Position numbers and translations under genes: made by a program. A DNA stretch of 24,983 nt, from assembly GCA_023228645.1 (NCBI GenBank), contig JALOAT010000054.1:1-24983 (forward strand), written 5' to 3'. Below are positions 1-6,494 of this stretch, piece after piece; within the stretch, counting starts at the first letter, position 1; each line of letters starts with the position of its first letter. Under the pieces are notes generated by a model that did no database searches, was not told the origin of the DNA, and saw nothing but the letters and a program-made list of their open reading frames with translations. Origin of the DNA: Gammaproteobacteria bacterium. GTDB taxonomy: Bacteria > Pseudomonadota > Gammaproteobacteria > Thiohalomonadales > Thiohalomonadaceae.

Positions 1-1281
1 CCAATCTTTATCACTGTATCTTTGGCGAAGGAAATTCGTGATCAAAAGATCGCCTGGGACGGCCTCCGCCGCCTCGCTAACCGGGTTATTCAACGTGCTG
101 ACGAAGTTCGCGAAATGTTCGCTGCTGCTGAGCAAATTTTCGGTGATAACCAGAACAACAAAGTGTTTAAGCGCATTGTTCCAAAGGCTCTCTTAAAGGG
201 CATCGGTGATTCTTTGAACAAGTTTGATGAATACCAGATTGCCAAGTACAAGGGTGGTTCAGGCGCAGTGTCGTTCAAGGACGTTCTTCGAGTCATTCAC
301 CCAAAGCCAGCTAACGAATCAAAGGGAATTCTTTTCGCTAAGATTATGAATGATTCTTTGGCCCCAGCTGACACTTGGGAAAATAAGATCTCAAACGAAG
401 GCTCAACGTCTGAAAATTGGCAAGAAATTGCCAATGACTCAAAGGTTGGTATTATGGCAAAGCTTCGCAATTTGCGCAACTTTGTCAAGCACAAGGTTGA
501 TTTGACAAATGTCATCGCACATTTGACCAACCCAGTCGCAGTAGCCAACAGCAAGCAATTGCCATTCCGTTGGTACACTGCGTATCGTGAACTTGGCGGT
601 GAAAGTATGAAGCGCAATTGGTATTACCGCGCACCAACTCCAGAAGTAGTTGCTCCAGCAAACCTTTTGGGTGCTTTGGAAGATGCTTTTGATTTGTCAA
701 TTGCAAACTTGCCAGATTTGGGTGATGATGTTTTGATTATCGCTGACCAGAGCGGTTCAATGCAGAGCCCAATCAGTCAAAAGAGCACAGTAACTTGTGC
801 GGAAATCGCCGCTGTTTTGGCAGCCGGTGTTTGGTTCAACCAAACACGCTTAGGTAAGCGCGCTTTTGTGGCCGGCTTTGCTGATCGCGGTAAGGTCTAC
901 TCGTGGAGCAATCGTACATCAGCTTTGGCTGCGGCTAAAGAAATGATGAATACTGAGCTTGGCGGTTCTACTCGAATTGACACGGCTTGGCAGGCTGCTA
1001 AAGCTGCTGGTTTGAAACCATCAACTATTATCGTCTTGAGCGATATGCAGATGACGGGCTCACATTATGAGCGTTTGATGGATCCAGAAGCTTATGGCTT
1101 GGCCAATGTCAACACTCTTAAATTGTCAGTTAACCTTCAAGGTTATGACAACACGCCATTGGCTGTTAATAACGGCTGGTACCAGCTAACTGGTTGGAGT
1201 GAAAAGATCTTCAGCTTCGTTGAAGCTATGCGCAATCCAAGCGATGCGATAAATCAGATCAAGAATTCAATCCAACTTTAA
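1..1281 (+). CDS. Ro60-like TROVE/vWA RNA-binding protein (5' truncated)
   Basis: The reading frame is open to the first base, so the start lies outside the window; 426 codons are visible. The N-terminal part resembles the HEAT-repeat TROVE module of Ro60/Rsr, a ring-shaped protein that binds Y RNAs and misfolded RNAs. The C-terminal part is a von Willebrand A domain: a MIDAS motif DQSGS at codons 249-253, a conserved Thr near codon 324 (GGST) and an Asp near codon 348 (LSDM). Bacterial Rsr works with Y RNAs, some of which carry tRNA-like modules, in RNA quality control and rRNA/tRNA decay. The following gene overlaps it by one base (TAATG), so the two are probably co-transcribed. A function in handling the many tRNA-like RNAs of this window is inference. 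The family call is fairly secure from the MIDAS plus TROVE-like layout. Confidence 0.8.
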   Translation, partial: PIFITVSLAKEIRDQKIAWDGLRRLANRVIQRADEVREMFAAAEQIFGDNQNNKVFKRIVPKALLKGIGDSLNKFDEYQIAKYKGGSGAVSFKDVLRVIHPKPANESKGILFAKIMNDSLAPADTWENKISNEGSTSENWQEIANDSKVGIMAKLRNLRNFVKHKVDLTNVIAHLTNPVAVANSKQLPFRWYTAYRELGGESMKRNWYYRAPTPEVVAPANLLGALEDAFDLSIANLPDLGDDVLIIADQSGSMQSPISQKSTVTCAEIAAVLAAGVWFNQTRLGKRAFVAGFADRGKVYSWSNRTSALAAAKEMMNTELGGSTRIDTAWQAAKAAGLKPSTIIVLSDMQMTGSHYERLMDPEAYGLANVNTLKLSVNLQGYDNTPLAVNNGWYQLTGWSEKIFSFVEAMRNPSDAINQIKNSIQL

Positions 1282-1988
1282 TGAGAAGGAAAAAGGGCGG
1301 GATGCTCAAAAATTGGTATATTCAGAAAGTTAAAAAGCCCGGCGCTGAAACATTGGATGGCTGGGAGAATTGGACTGAAAAAACCAAAAATGAGCATCCT
1401 GCCCTTTATTTTCTGTTTGAAACGTTACCGAGATTTTTTTCAGTAAAAAAACGCCGAATTTGGGATTTGAAATACCACCTCAAACAAAAATATTTTCACG
1501 GATATCACAATTTACGCCTTGATGTAAAACGGTTTAAAGCACCGTATAACAAAGAAAGATTGCACAAATATTCGTGGATGGATGCAGATAGTCAAATGGA
1601 ATTGTTTATGTTCCAAATCTTAGTCAACTTTATTGAAAAAGAAGTTGGATATAATCAATTTGTCGAAATTGCATATGATGACGAAAAAAACAATACTTCT
1701 GATCGATACAAAGAATTACTTGAGCTGTATCATTGGTTTATTGACGACTATTGCGATCAATCATTTTCAGATTTGCTACACAAAGAATTGTACGATCAAT
1801 TTCCAGATTTCAAATCATTACGGAAAACATCGCTTTTTTCAAAACCAAAAACCCAGCGTGAACGTGACTATCATCAGGCAAATGCAATAATGATGTCTAA
1901 AATATCAGATCGTGATGAAATTCTTGAAGAACAAATGGGAAACAATTTAATTAAATTGATTAAATTGCGTGGCTGTATGTGGACATAA
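1281..1988 (+). CDS. hypothetical protein, 235 aa
   Basis: The start ATG overlaps the stop of the Ro-like gene (TAATG). A second ATG at 1302, preceded by purine-rich AAGGAAAAAGGGCGGG, is an equally possible start and would give 228 aa. The protein is basic at its N-terminus and rich in aromatic residues (for example FHGYHNLRLDVKRF and YHWFIDDY), with no signal peptide or membrane segment. I do not recognise a family with confidence; similar aromatic, charged proteins of unknown function occur in large phages. Codon use is noticeably more AT-rich than in the preceding Ro-like gene. It is followed by a promoter for infC. Confidence 0.75.
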   Translation: MRRKKGGMLKNWYIQKVKKPGAETLDGWENWTEKTKNEHPALYFLFETLPRFFSVKKRRIWDLKYHLKQKYFHGYHNLRLDVKRFKAPYNKERLHKYSWMDADSQMELFMFQILVNFIEKEVGYNQFVEIAYDDEKNNTSDRYKELLELYHWFIDDYCDQSFSDLLHKELYDQFPDFKSLRKTSLFSKPKTQRERDYHQANAIMMSKISDRDEILEEQMGNNLIKLIKLRGCMWT

Positions 1989-1993
1989 TTTGT

Positions 1994-2020
1994 TTGACAA
2001 AGAAAATAAACCAGTATAAT
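1994..2020 (+). promoter_or_regulatory. sigma70-like promoter for infC
   Basis: TTGACA at 1994-1999 and TATAAT at 2015-2020 are both perfect consensus but 15 bp apart; using TAATAT at 2017-2022 restores a 17-bp spacer. The infC Shine-Dalgarno site (TAGGAG) and ATG follow within about 30 bp. Confidence 0.65.
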
Positions 2021-2049
2021 ATGCAATATCAACCCAAATAGGAGATTAA

Positions 2050-2565
2050 ATGAAAACTCAAACTGTTAAAATGAATAGGGATATTAGGGAACAATCGGTT
2101 CGTCTTATTGACGAAAACGGTAACCAATTAGGAATTATGCCTACCAACACTGCTCTGAATCTTGCCGCCGAGCGAGAACTAGATTTGGTAGAAATTAATC
2201 CCGGTGAAATTCCAGTTTGTAAAATTATGGATTGGGGCAAAGAGCAGTATCGAAAGAAAAAGCTCAAGCACCAGCAGCAAATTAACAGCAAGAAACAAGA
2301 AACAAAAGAGCTGTATCTCCGACCAGTAACTGGTGAACACGACATTCAGATTAAAGTGCGCCAGGCAATGAAGTTCTTAGAGCAAGGACACAAGGTTAAA
2401 ATTGGTATGAAATTCCAAGGCCGAGAAATGGCCCACCGCGATGTTGGCCAATCAGTTATGGAATCGATTATTGATCAATTTTCCAATCGGTCTATTGAAC
2501 ATATGCCATTCCGTAATAATCAAATCCAGATCATCATTTCGCCCACACCAAGTAAGGCGAAATGA
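2050..2565 (+). CDS. infC: translation initiation factor IF3
   Basis: A 171-aa protein, nearly the full length of bacterial IF3 (about 180 aa). The N-terminal domain (residues 1-75) has the typical stretch NRDIREQSVRLIDENG and DLVEINPGEIPVCKIMDWG. A Lys/Gln-rich linker follows (about 72-90), then the C-terminal domain (about 90-171) with KVKIGMKFQGREMAHRD. IF3 binds the 30S subunit, checks the start codon and initiator tRNA, and prevents premature 50S joining. The ATG has a good site TAGGAG and its own promoter; the stop overlaps the next start (ATGA at 2562). IF3 is a rare phage gene that has been reported in huge-phage genomes. Here it fits a programme that takes over host initiation along with tRNAs and synthetases. 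Confidence 0.95.
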   Translation: MKTQTVKMNRDIREQSVRLIDENGNQLGIMPTNTALNLAAERELDLVEINPGEIPVCKIMDWGKEQYRKKKLKHQQQINSKKQETKELYLRPVTGEHDIQIKVRQAMKFLEQGHKVKIGMKFQGREMAHRDVGQSVMESIIDQFSNRSIEHMPFRNNQIQIIISPTPSKAK

Positions 2566-2780
2566 ATAAAGATTATTCTATAAATTATAGGGATAAATCT
2601 TGCCGTATCCCACATTCAGGATATATGATATTAGTGGATCAATTGATGCTAAAGCCGGACGACATTATTGAGAAGACAATTGATCTTTTTATTTCGTCCG
2701 GTGTTGATTTTAGACAGATCCATCTCTATGTTTCATACAGTAATGATGGAAATCATATTATTAATCTAATGGCATTATAA
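2562..2780 (+). CDS. small hypothetical protein, 72 aa
   Basis: The start overlaps the infC stop in an ATGA, so the two are translationally coupled. There is a central stretch MLKPDDIIEKTIDLFISSGVD followed by a short beta-rich end. No family, signal peptide or membrane segment is recognised. The next gene begins 3 nt downstream, which makes the ORF credible despite its length. Confidence 0.65.
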   Translation: MNKDYSINYRDKSCRIPHSGYMILVDQLMLKPDDIIEKTIDLFISSGVDFRQIHLYVSYSNDGNHIINLMAL

Positions 2781-2782
2781 CA

Positions 2783-3481
2783 ATGACTAATTTTGCATTT
2801 GATGTTGATGGTACTTTAACTGACAGCCGCCGGATAATTGATCCAGCATTCAAAGAATTCTTTTTAAATTTCACTAAAGAGAATACCGTATATCTAGTAA
2901 CTGGTAGTGATTATCCAAAAACACTTGAACAAGTTGGTGACGAAATACTTAATAGTGTTGAAGCTGTTTTTTGCTGTTGCGGTAATGCAGAATATCGAAA
3001 AGGCCAACTAATATCGCAAAGCGATTTTAAAGTCAATGACCAACTTCGATCGTTCTTCCTTGAAATGATGAACGAGAGCCAATTTTATCCCAAAACTGGA
3101 AACCATATTGAAGAACGAATCGGTATGGTTAATTTCAGTATTGTGGGTCGTAATGCAACTTTAGAGGACCGACAGGATTATATCATTTGGGATAAAATGA
3201 CTTATGAGCGGGAAATAATTAAAAGCTGCATTGAAGATCGGTTTGATGAACTTGAAGTTACCCTGGGTGGCGAAACTGGACTTGATATCTACCCAAAAGG
3301 AAAAGACAAGTCACAAGTTGCAGATTTGATCAGTCCATTCATATTTTTCGGTGACCGTATTGAAGAAGGCGGTAATGATTTGACAATTGCCCAAAAAGCT
3401 ACTATACACTATAATGTAAGCGGGTGGAAAGACACTTATTCTATTTTGAAAGAAAAATATACCAATGGCAAGTGTGAGTAA
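2783..3481 (+). CDS. phosphomannomutase-like HAD hydrolase
   Basis: 232 aa. The HAD motif I FDVDGTLTDSR lies at residues 6-16, with D7 as predicted nucleophile and D9 as acid/base. The middle has an eukaryotic PMM-type cap: PKTGNHIEERIGMVNFSIVGRN, corresponding to the PMM substrate-binding region. The C-terminus has FFGDRIEEGGNDLTI, close to the PMM signature FFGDKTxPGGND. Eukaryotic-type (alpha-) phosphomannomutases interconvert mannose-6-phosphate and mannose-1-phosphate. Together with the phosphomannose-isomerase-type cupin at 10970 this suggests a mannose/GDP-mannose branch, perhaps for glycan or nucleotide modification. The overall order of motifs is convincing; substrate preference cannot be read from sequence. 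Confidence 0.8.
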   Translation: MTNFAFDVDGTLTDSRRIIDPAFKEFFLNFTKENTVYLVTGSDYPKTLEQVGDEILNSVEAVFCCCGNAEYRKGQLISQSDFKVNDQLRSFFLEMMNESQFYPKTGNHIEERIGMVNFSIVGRNATLEDRQDYIIWDKMTYEREIIKSCIEDRFDELEVTLGGETGLDIYPKGKDKSQVADLISPFIFFGDRIEEGGNDLTIAQKATIHYNVSGWKDTYSILKEKYTNGKCE

Positions 3482-3740
3482 AAAATTTAAAGTCAGTGGT
3501 GGAAGATACACTGGACAGGTTCATCCAGGTACTAATTCACCAGTGGTTGAATGGTTTGCGACTAATTTAGAAATGCCATCTAAGAGAGCAGCCATAAAGT
3601 GGATGAATGATAAACGCAAAGCGTATCAAGCCAGCGGTATAATGACGACTTTTTCGTATCACGAATCAATATCAAAATCATATGATATTGTAGAAGACGA
3701 AAAAGGTAAAATTAAATTATGGTGTTTCGGCCGCGGATAA
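3465..3740 (+). CDS. small hypothetical protein, 91 aa
   Basis: The ATG at 3465 overlaps the end of the PMM-like gene by 17 nt; no better start is visible. The protein is basic (SKRAAIKWMNDKRKAYQ) with a short charged C-terminus. No family is recognised. It is the last gene before the ThrRS leader region. Confidence 0.6.
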   Translation: MASVSKKFKVSGGRYTGQVHPGTNSPVVEWFATNLEMPSKRAAIKWMNDKRKAYQASGIMTTFSYHESISKSYDIVEDEKGKIKLWCFGRG

Positions 3741-3794
3741 TATTATATCTAGCCACATTATAAATATTTGAGTATCATTTAAAGGAGTGAAAAG

Positions 3795-3815
3795 ATGACA
3801 CGAACTACTAGCTGA
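3795..3815 (+). CDS. threonine-codon leader peptide MTRTTS upstream of ThrRS
   Basis: A six-codon ORF, ATG ACA CGA ACT ACT AGC TGA, has three Thr codons of six and an excellent Shine-Dalgarno site (AAAGGAG, 3781-3787) at 7-nt spacing. It lies 75 nt upstream of the ThrRS start. Its stop codon sits in the first bases of a 13-bp hairpin. The size and codon content resemble leader peptides that sense charged tRNA. That it is translated and regulates ThrRS is inference. Confidence 0.55.
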   Translation: MTRTTS

Positions 3816-3849
3816 CCATCCAGCAAATCACTAGGATTGTTGGATGGTC
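3814..3849 (+). promoter_or_regulatory. hairpin between Thr leader and ThrRS
   Basis: Arms 3814-3826 and 3837-3849 form 13 bp with one G-U pair and a 10-nt loop. There is no T-run after it, so it is not a classical terminator. The left arm begins inside the leader stop codon, so a terminating ribosome would prevent its formation. The ThrRS Shine-Dalgarno (TAGGAG) lies about 30 nt downstream. Confidence 0.55.
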
Positions 3850-3890
3850 GTATTCAACATTTTCTAACGTGATTTAATAGGAGATCAGTG

Positions 3891-5072
3891 ATGTTATACG
3901 ATCATCGTAAAATTGGCCGAGAAATGGGCCTATTTCATATTCAAGAAGACGCCGCAGGCTCAGTATTTTGGCACCCACGCGGCTATGCACTTTACCGTAA
4001 TATTGAAAATTATATTCGAATGAAACAACTTCAGTATGGCTATGACGAAGTCAAAAGTCCACAACTGTATGATGTTTCACTTTGGAAAAAGAGTGGTCAT
4101 TGGGATCACTTCAAGGAAAATATGTATTCTATTGAGGATTCAAATTTCTCCTTGAAACCTATGAATTGTCCAGGCCACATTCAAATCTTCAATTCTGACC
4201 TAATTTCTTATAAACAACTACCTTTGCGGCTGGCTGAATTTGGTTGTTGCCATCGTAATGAGCCATCTGGTGCATTACACGGTATAATGCGTGTCCGACA
4301 GTTTGTCCAAGATGACGCTCATATTTTTTGTATGGAAAACCAGATTCAATCAGAAGCATTAGCATTTTGTAAAATGCTTCAGGAAGTTTATGATGATTTT
4401 GGATTTAAAAATATCAAAGTAGCCTTAAGTCTGAGACCGGATGACCGTGCTGGCAATGACGCTGATTGGGATTTGGCCGAACAGGCATTAGAGGAAGCCA
4501 TCAAGCAGGCCGGGTTTGAATACATTCTCCAGCCAGGTGAAGGTGCATTTTACGGTCCTAAATTGGAATTTGCACTAATCGACCAAGGCGGCCGTGAATG
4601 GCAATGTGGTACCATACAATTAGACTTTGTTTTGGCTGGACGACTTGGGGCAAAATATGTTGCTCAAGATGGTAGCCAAAAAGTGCCAGTTATTTTACAC
4701 CGTGCAGTATTGGGTTCATTAGAACGATTTATTGGTATTCTTTTAGAGCATTATGGTAAGGATTTACCAGTATGGCTATTAAAAGACCAATTTGCTGTTT
4801 TGCCAATCAAGCCATCAGTCAATGATTACGCTTGCAATGTGAAAGAAGCTGTGCTACAATTTGGCTTTAATGCAGAATTGGATTCTGATGATATTTCTCT
4901 TGGTGACAAGATTAAAAAATATTATCATATTCCCAATCTCATTATTATCGGAGACCGTGAGGCTAAAAACGGCCAAGTTGTTTGGCGAAAACTTGATGGT
5001 TCACAGGAAGTTATTGATTTACATATTTTTTATGAAAAAGTGAAAAATGTGAAAAATCCGTTGAAAAAGTAA
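3891..5072 (+). CDS. thrS: minimal threonyl-tRNA synthetase (no TGS or editing domain)
   Basis: 393 aa against about 640 for E. coli ThrRS. It starts at the catalytic domain (YDHRKIGREMGLF) and keeps the class II motifs: MNCPGH with the zinc ligand C93, motif 2 RNEPSG at 122-127, DDAH with zinc ligand H144, and motif 3 with LHRAVLGSLERF, giving the third ligand H270. Residues from about 295 to the end form the HGTP anticodon-binding domain. The N-terminal TGS domain and the editing domain that clears Ser-tRNA-Thr are absent. The enzyme charges tRNA-Thr in the cytoplasm. ATG 3891 with TAGGAG is preferred over GTG 3888. No tRNA-Thr is seen in the window, so it probably serves host or distant phage tRNAs. 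Confidence 0.95.
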   Translation: MLYDHRKIGREMGLFHIQEDAAGSVFWHPRGYALYRNIENYIRMKQLQYGYDEVKSPQLYDVSLWKKSGHWDHFKENMYSIEDSNFSLKPMNCPGHIQIFNSDLISYKQLPLRLAEFGCCHRNEPSGALHGIMRVRQFVQDDAHIFCMENQIQSEALAFCKMLQEVYDDFGFKNIKVALSLRPDDRAGNDADWDLAEQALEEAIKQAGFEYILQPGEGAFYGPKLEFALIDQGGREWQCGTIQLDFVLAGRLGAKYVAQDGSQKVPVILHRAVLGSLERFIGILLEHYGKDLPVWLLKDQFAVLPIKPSVNDYACNVKEAVLQFGFNAELDSDDISLGDKIKKYYHIPNLIIIGDREAKNGQVVWRKLDGSQEVIDLHIFYEKVKNVKNPLKK

Positions 5073-5101
5073 TTGACACGGACTAAATAGTGTAGTAAGT
5101 T
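5073..5101 (+). promoter_or_regulatory. promoter of tRNA array 1
   Basis: TTGACA at 5073-5078 with a weak -10 (TAAGTT, 5096-5101) at 17-bp spacing. The bases after the -35, CGGACTAAATA, are shared with the array 2 promoter at 16164, which suggests a common origin or common regulator. Confidence 0.55.
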
Positions 5102-5145
5102 TAGAACATAAGTTGAAACAAATTTTAAGGAAAGCAGTTACCATT

Positions 5146-5211
5146 ATGTCACATTCAGTTTATCATTATGAATATGAGCGTGAATATCTCCGTCCAGGGG
5201 AGAGTTGGTAA
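5146..5211 (+). CDS. His/Tyr/Glu-rich leader peptide of tRNA array 1
   Basis: A 21-codon ORF with the Shine-Dalgarno AAGGAAAG upstream. Residues 2-14 read SHSVYHYEYEREY: two His (CAT, CAT), four Tyr (all TAT) and, with codon 19, four Glu (GAA, GAG, GAA, GAG). The tRNA genes downstream decode exactly His, Tyr and Glu, including separate tRNAs for GAA and GAG. Codons 16-18 contain the sequence TCCAGGG (5193-5199), complementary to the 5' arm of the following terminator. This is the arrangement of a ribosome-mediated attenuator: stalling at His/Tyr/Glu codons would free 5193-5199 to pair with the terminator arm. Translation itself is inferred. Confidence 0.75.
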   Translation: MSHSVYHYEYEREYLRPGESW

Positions 5212-5244
5212 CGAGTATTTAAAATACTTCGACTGAACCGATTC

Positions 5245-5274
5245 AACCCTGGGACTGAAATCCCAGGGTTTTTT
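5245..5274 (+). terminator. attenuator terminator before tRNA array 1
   Basis: Arms 5245-5254 (AACCCTGGGA) and 5261-5270 form a perfect 10-bp stem with a 6-nt loop, followed by TTTTTT. It lies between the leader stop and the first tRNA. Bases 5247-5253 can instead pair with 5193-5199 inside the leader ORF (7 bp including one G-U). A small hairpin (about 5211-5231) lies between. Confidence 0.85.
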
Positions 5275-5281
5275 CGTTTTT

Positions 5282-5360
5282 GTGGTGGCATAACGCAAAC
5301 AGGTGAGCGGACTGACTGTGAATCAGTTGTTAGAGGGTTCAAGTCCCTTGTGTCACACCA
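5282..5360 (+). tRNA. tRNA-His (GTG), first copy
   Basis: Anticodon arm ACTGA-CTGTGAA-TCAGT gives anticodon GTG; the T-arm has loop TTCAAGT and CCA is encoded. The acceptor stem is weak (several G-U pairs and one mismatch) and the discriminator is A, not the C73 normally needed with G-1 for HisRS, so charging as His is uncertain. Confidence 0.8.
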
Positions 5361-5379
5361 AACATTATTGGAGTGAAAA

Positions 5380-5568
5380 ATGGAAGTATTTGTAATCAAA
5401 ACTGAAGAAGTTGAACGAACGCTTAAATTTTTTACCCAATTGGGTTTAAATTTTGTTCAAGAACAACACGGTAATGGACCAATCCATTACGCTTGTGAAC
5501 AAAATGGAGCAGTTTTTGAAATTTACCCTAAGGGTAAAACTGAAGGTTTTAAATTTATAGATATGTAA
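5380..5568 (+). CDS. half-size VOC (glyoxalase/dioxygenase-like) protein, 62 aa
   Basis: The sequence EVFVIKTEEVERTLKFFTQLGL then VFEIYP resembles the beta-alpha-beta-beta-beta half-module of the vicinal oxygen chelate superfamily (glyoxalase I, bleomycin-resistance proteins). Full VOC proteins have two such modules; this one has only one, so it would need to dimerise or may be a non-catalytic binder. The Shine-Dalgarno is GGAG before ATG 5380. It sits between tRNA-His and tRNA-Tyr in the same direction and would be transcribed in the tRNA operon. Confidence 0.6.
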   Translation: MEVFVIKTEEVERTLKFFTQLGLNFVQEQHGNGPIHYACEQNGAVFEIYPKGKTEGFKFIDM

Positions 5569-5573
5569 TTTTT

Positions 5574-5660
5574 GGGTGGTAAAAGTCAGTGGTTCTGATA
5601 GGCAGTCTGTAAAACTGCGCCTTTTCGGAGGGAGTAGTTCGATTCTACTACCACCCACCA
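5574..5660 (+). tRNA. tRNA-Tyr (GTA), first copy
   Basis: Acceptor GGGTGGT pairs with ACCACCC, discriminator A and encoded CCA. Anticodon arm GCAGT-CTGTAAA-ACTGC gives GTA. The long variable arm (GCCTTTTCGGAGGG region) is typical of bacterial tRNA-Tyr. Confidence 0.95.
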
Positions 5661-5669
5661 AGAAATTAT

Positions 5670-5745
5670 GGTGACTGAAGTGTTGACGGATACACGCTTG
5701 GTTGTGAACCAGGAGTAACGGGCTCGATACCCGTTGGTCACCCCA
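5670..5745 (+). tRNA. tRNA-His (GTG), second copy
   Basis: G-1 at 5670, acceptor GTGACTG/GGTCAC, discriminator C and encoded CCA: the canonical His G-1:C73 identity pair. Anticodon loop TTGTGAA gives GTG. This copy has better His identity than the one at 5282. Confidence 0.93.
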
Positions 5746-5751
5746 AATTAT

Positions 5752-5827
5752 GCAACGGTCTTCTAATGGTTAGGAACCCTGACTTTCAATCAGGCCAATG
5801 CGAGTTCAAGTCTCGTCCGTTGCACCA
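5752..5827 (+). tRNA. tRNA-Glu (TTC), first copy
   Basis: Acceptor GCAACGG/CCGTTGC, discriminator A, encoded CCA. Anticodon arm CCTGA-CTTTCAA-TCAGG gives TTC. Confidence 0.95.
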
Positions 5828-5986
5828 AAGCTTGTGCTTTGTGACCCTTCATACGCCCGAGGGTCAGAAAAATATCAGGATGCTGATACGGTATTATATA
5901 CTAAAGGCATTGGGACCGCGCAGTACGCACTACGGCTGAGTCATAAGGACTGAATAGTAGATGCTCGGTAGCGGCGAGCAAAATAT
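5828..5986 (+). other. structured spacer RNA between tRNA-Glu copies
   Basis: 159 nt without an ORF or tRNA. It holds consecutive short hairpins: TGACCCT/AGGGTCA, TATCAG-GATG-CTGATA, GTAT/ATAC, AGTC/GACT, and GCTCG-GTAGCGG-CGAGC just before the next tRNA. These could be processing signals or a small RNA; no known family is recognised. Confidence 0.35.
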
Positions 5987-6058
5987 GGCGCGGAACGCTA
6001 GAGGCGGGCGGCTTGCCTTTCAAGCAAGTGTAAGCGGGTTCGATACCCGTCCGCGCTA
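5987..6058 (+). tRNA. tRNA-Glu (TTC), second copy
   Basis: Acceptor GGCGCGG/CCGCGCT, D-stem CGC/GCG, anticodon arm CTTGC-CTTTCAA-GCAAG (TTC), T-loop TTCGATA. The bases after discriminator A are CTA, so CCA would have to be added after trimming. Confidence 0.9.
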
Positions 6059-6063
6059 CTACT

Positions 6064-6136
6064 GGCCCGGTAGTTTAGAGGTTAGAACGCGAGGTTTTCA
6101 CCCTCGAGAGCGGGGTTCGATGTCCCCGTCGGGTCA
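6064..6136 (+). tRNA. tRNA-Glu (TTC), third copy
   Basis: Acceptor GGCCCGG/TCGGGTC, anticodon arm CGAGG-TTTTCAC-CCTCG (TTC). The T-loop appears one base long (TTCGATGT). No encoded CCA (CAA follows A73). It begins only 5 nt after the preceding tRNA, so both come from one precursor. Confidence 0.88.
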
Positions 6137-6151
6137 CAAAAAGGAGTTTAT

Positions 6152-6379
6152 ATGAGTAACACTTTTAAGATTGAACGTGCTAGAAAACTTTACAAAAGCG
6201 ATAAACCGAGTAAAGATATGAAGTTGACAGGCACTGGGGAAACTTGTATGAATGGTGATCCATTGTTTGTTAATAATGGTGGCCAACGTTGGGGCAACCA
6301 ACGTAAAATGAGGGCAAAGATGAAAGTTGATGCTCGTAAGTCAGAGAGAATGAAGAACAAGAAGATTGATTTGGAATAA
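6152..6379 (+). CDS. small basic hypothetical protein, 75 aa
   Basis: A strong site AAGGAG lies 7 nt before ATG 6152 in the trailer of tRNA-Glu. The protein is Lys/Arg-rich, especially at the C-terminus (KMRAKMKVDARKSERMKNKK), so nucleic-acid binding is plausible. No family is recognised. It is part of the tRNA array 1 transcript. Confidence 0.65.
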   Translation: MSNTFKIERARKLYKSDKPSKDMKLTGTGETCMNGDPLFVNNGGQRWGNQRKMRAKMKVDARKSERMKNKKIDLE

Positions 6380-6387
6380 AAGAATAT

Positions 6388-6476
6388 GGGTGAGCTGCTC
6401 AGATGGCGGATGGGCACCGGACTGTAAATCCGGCACATAAGAAACATAGTAGGTTCGAATCCTACCTCACCCACCA
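6388..6476 (+). tRNA. tRNA-Tyr (GTA), second copy
   Basis: Acceptor GGGTGAG/CTCACCC, A73, encoded CCA. Anticodon arm CCGGA-CTGTAAA-TCCGG gives GTA. The variable region is long but poorly paired (CACATAAGAAACATA), and the D-loop is enlarged. Confidence 0.9.
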
Positions 6477-6494
6477 AAATGATGGAGATAATGC

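Noticed and set aside
5961..6155. 64-aa ORF across two tRNA-Glu genes
   Set aside because: Entirely overlaps confidently identified tRNAs on the same strand.
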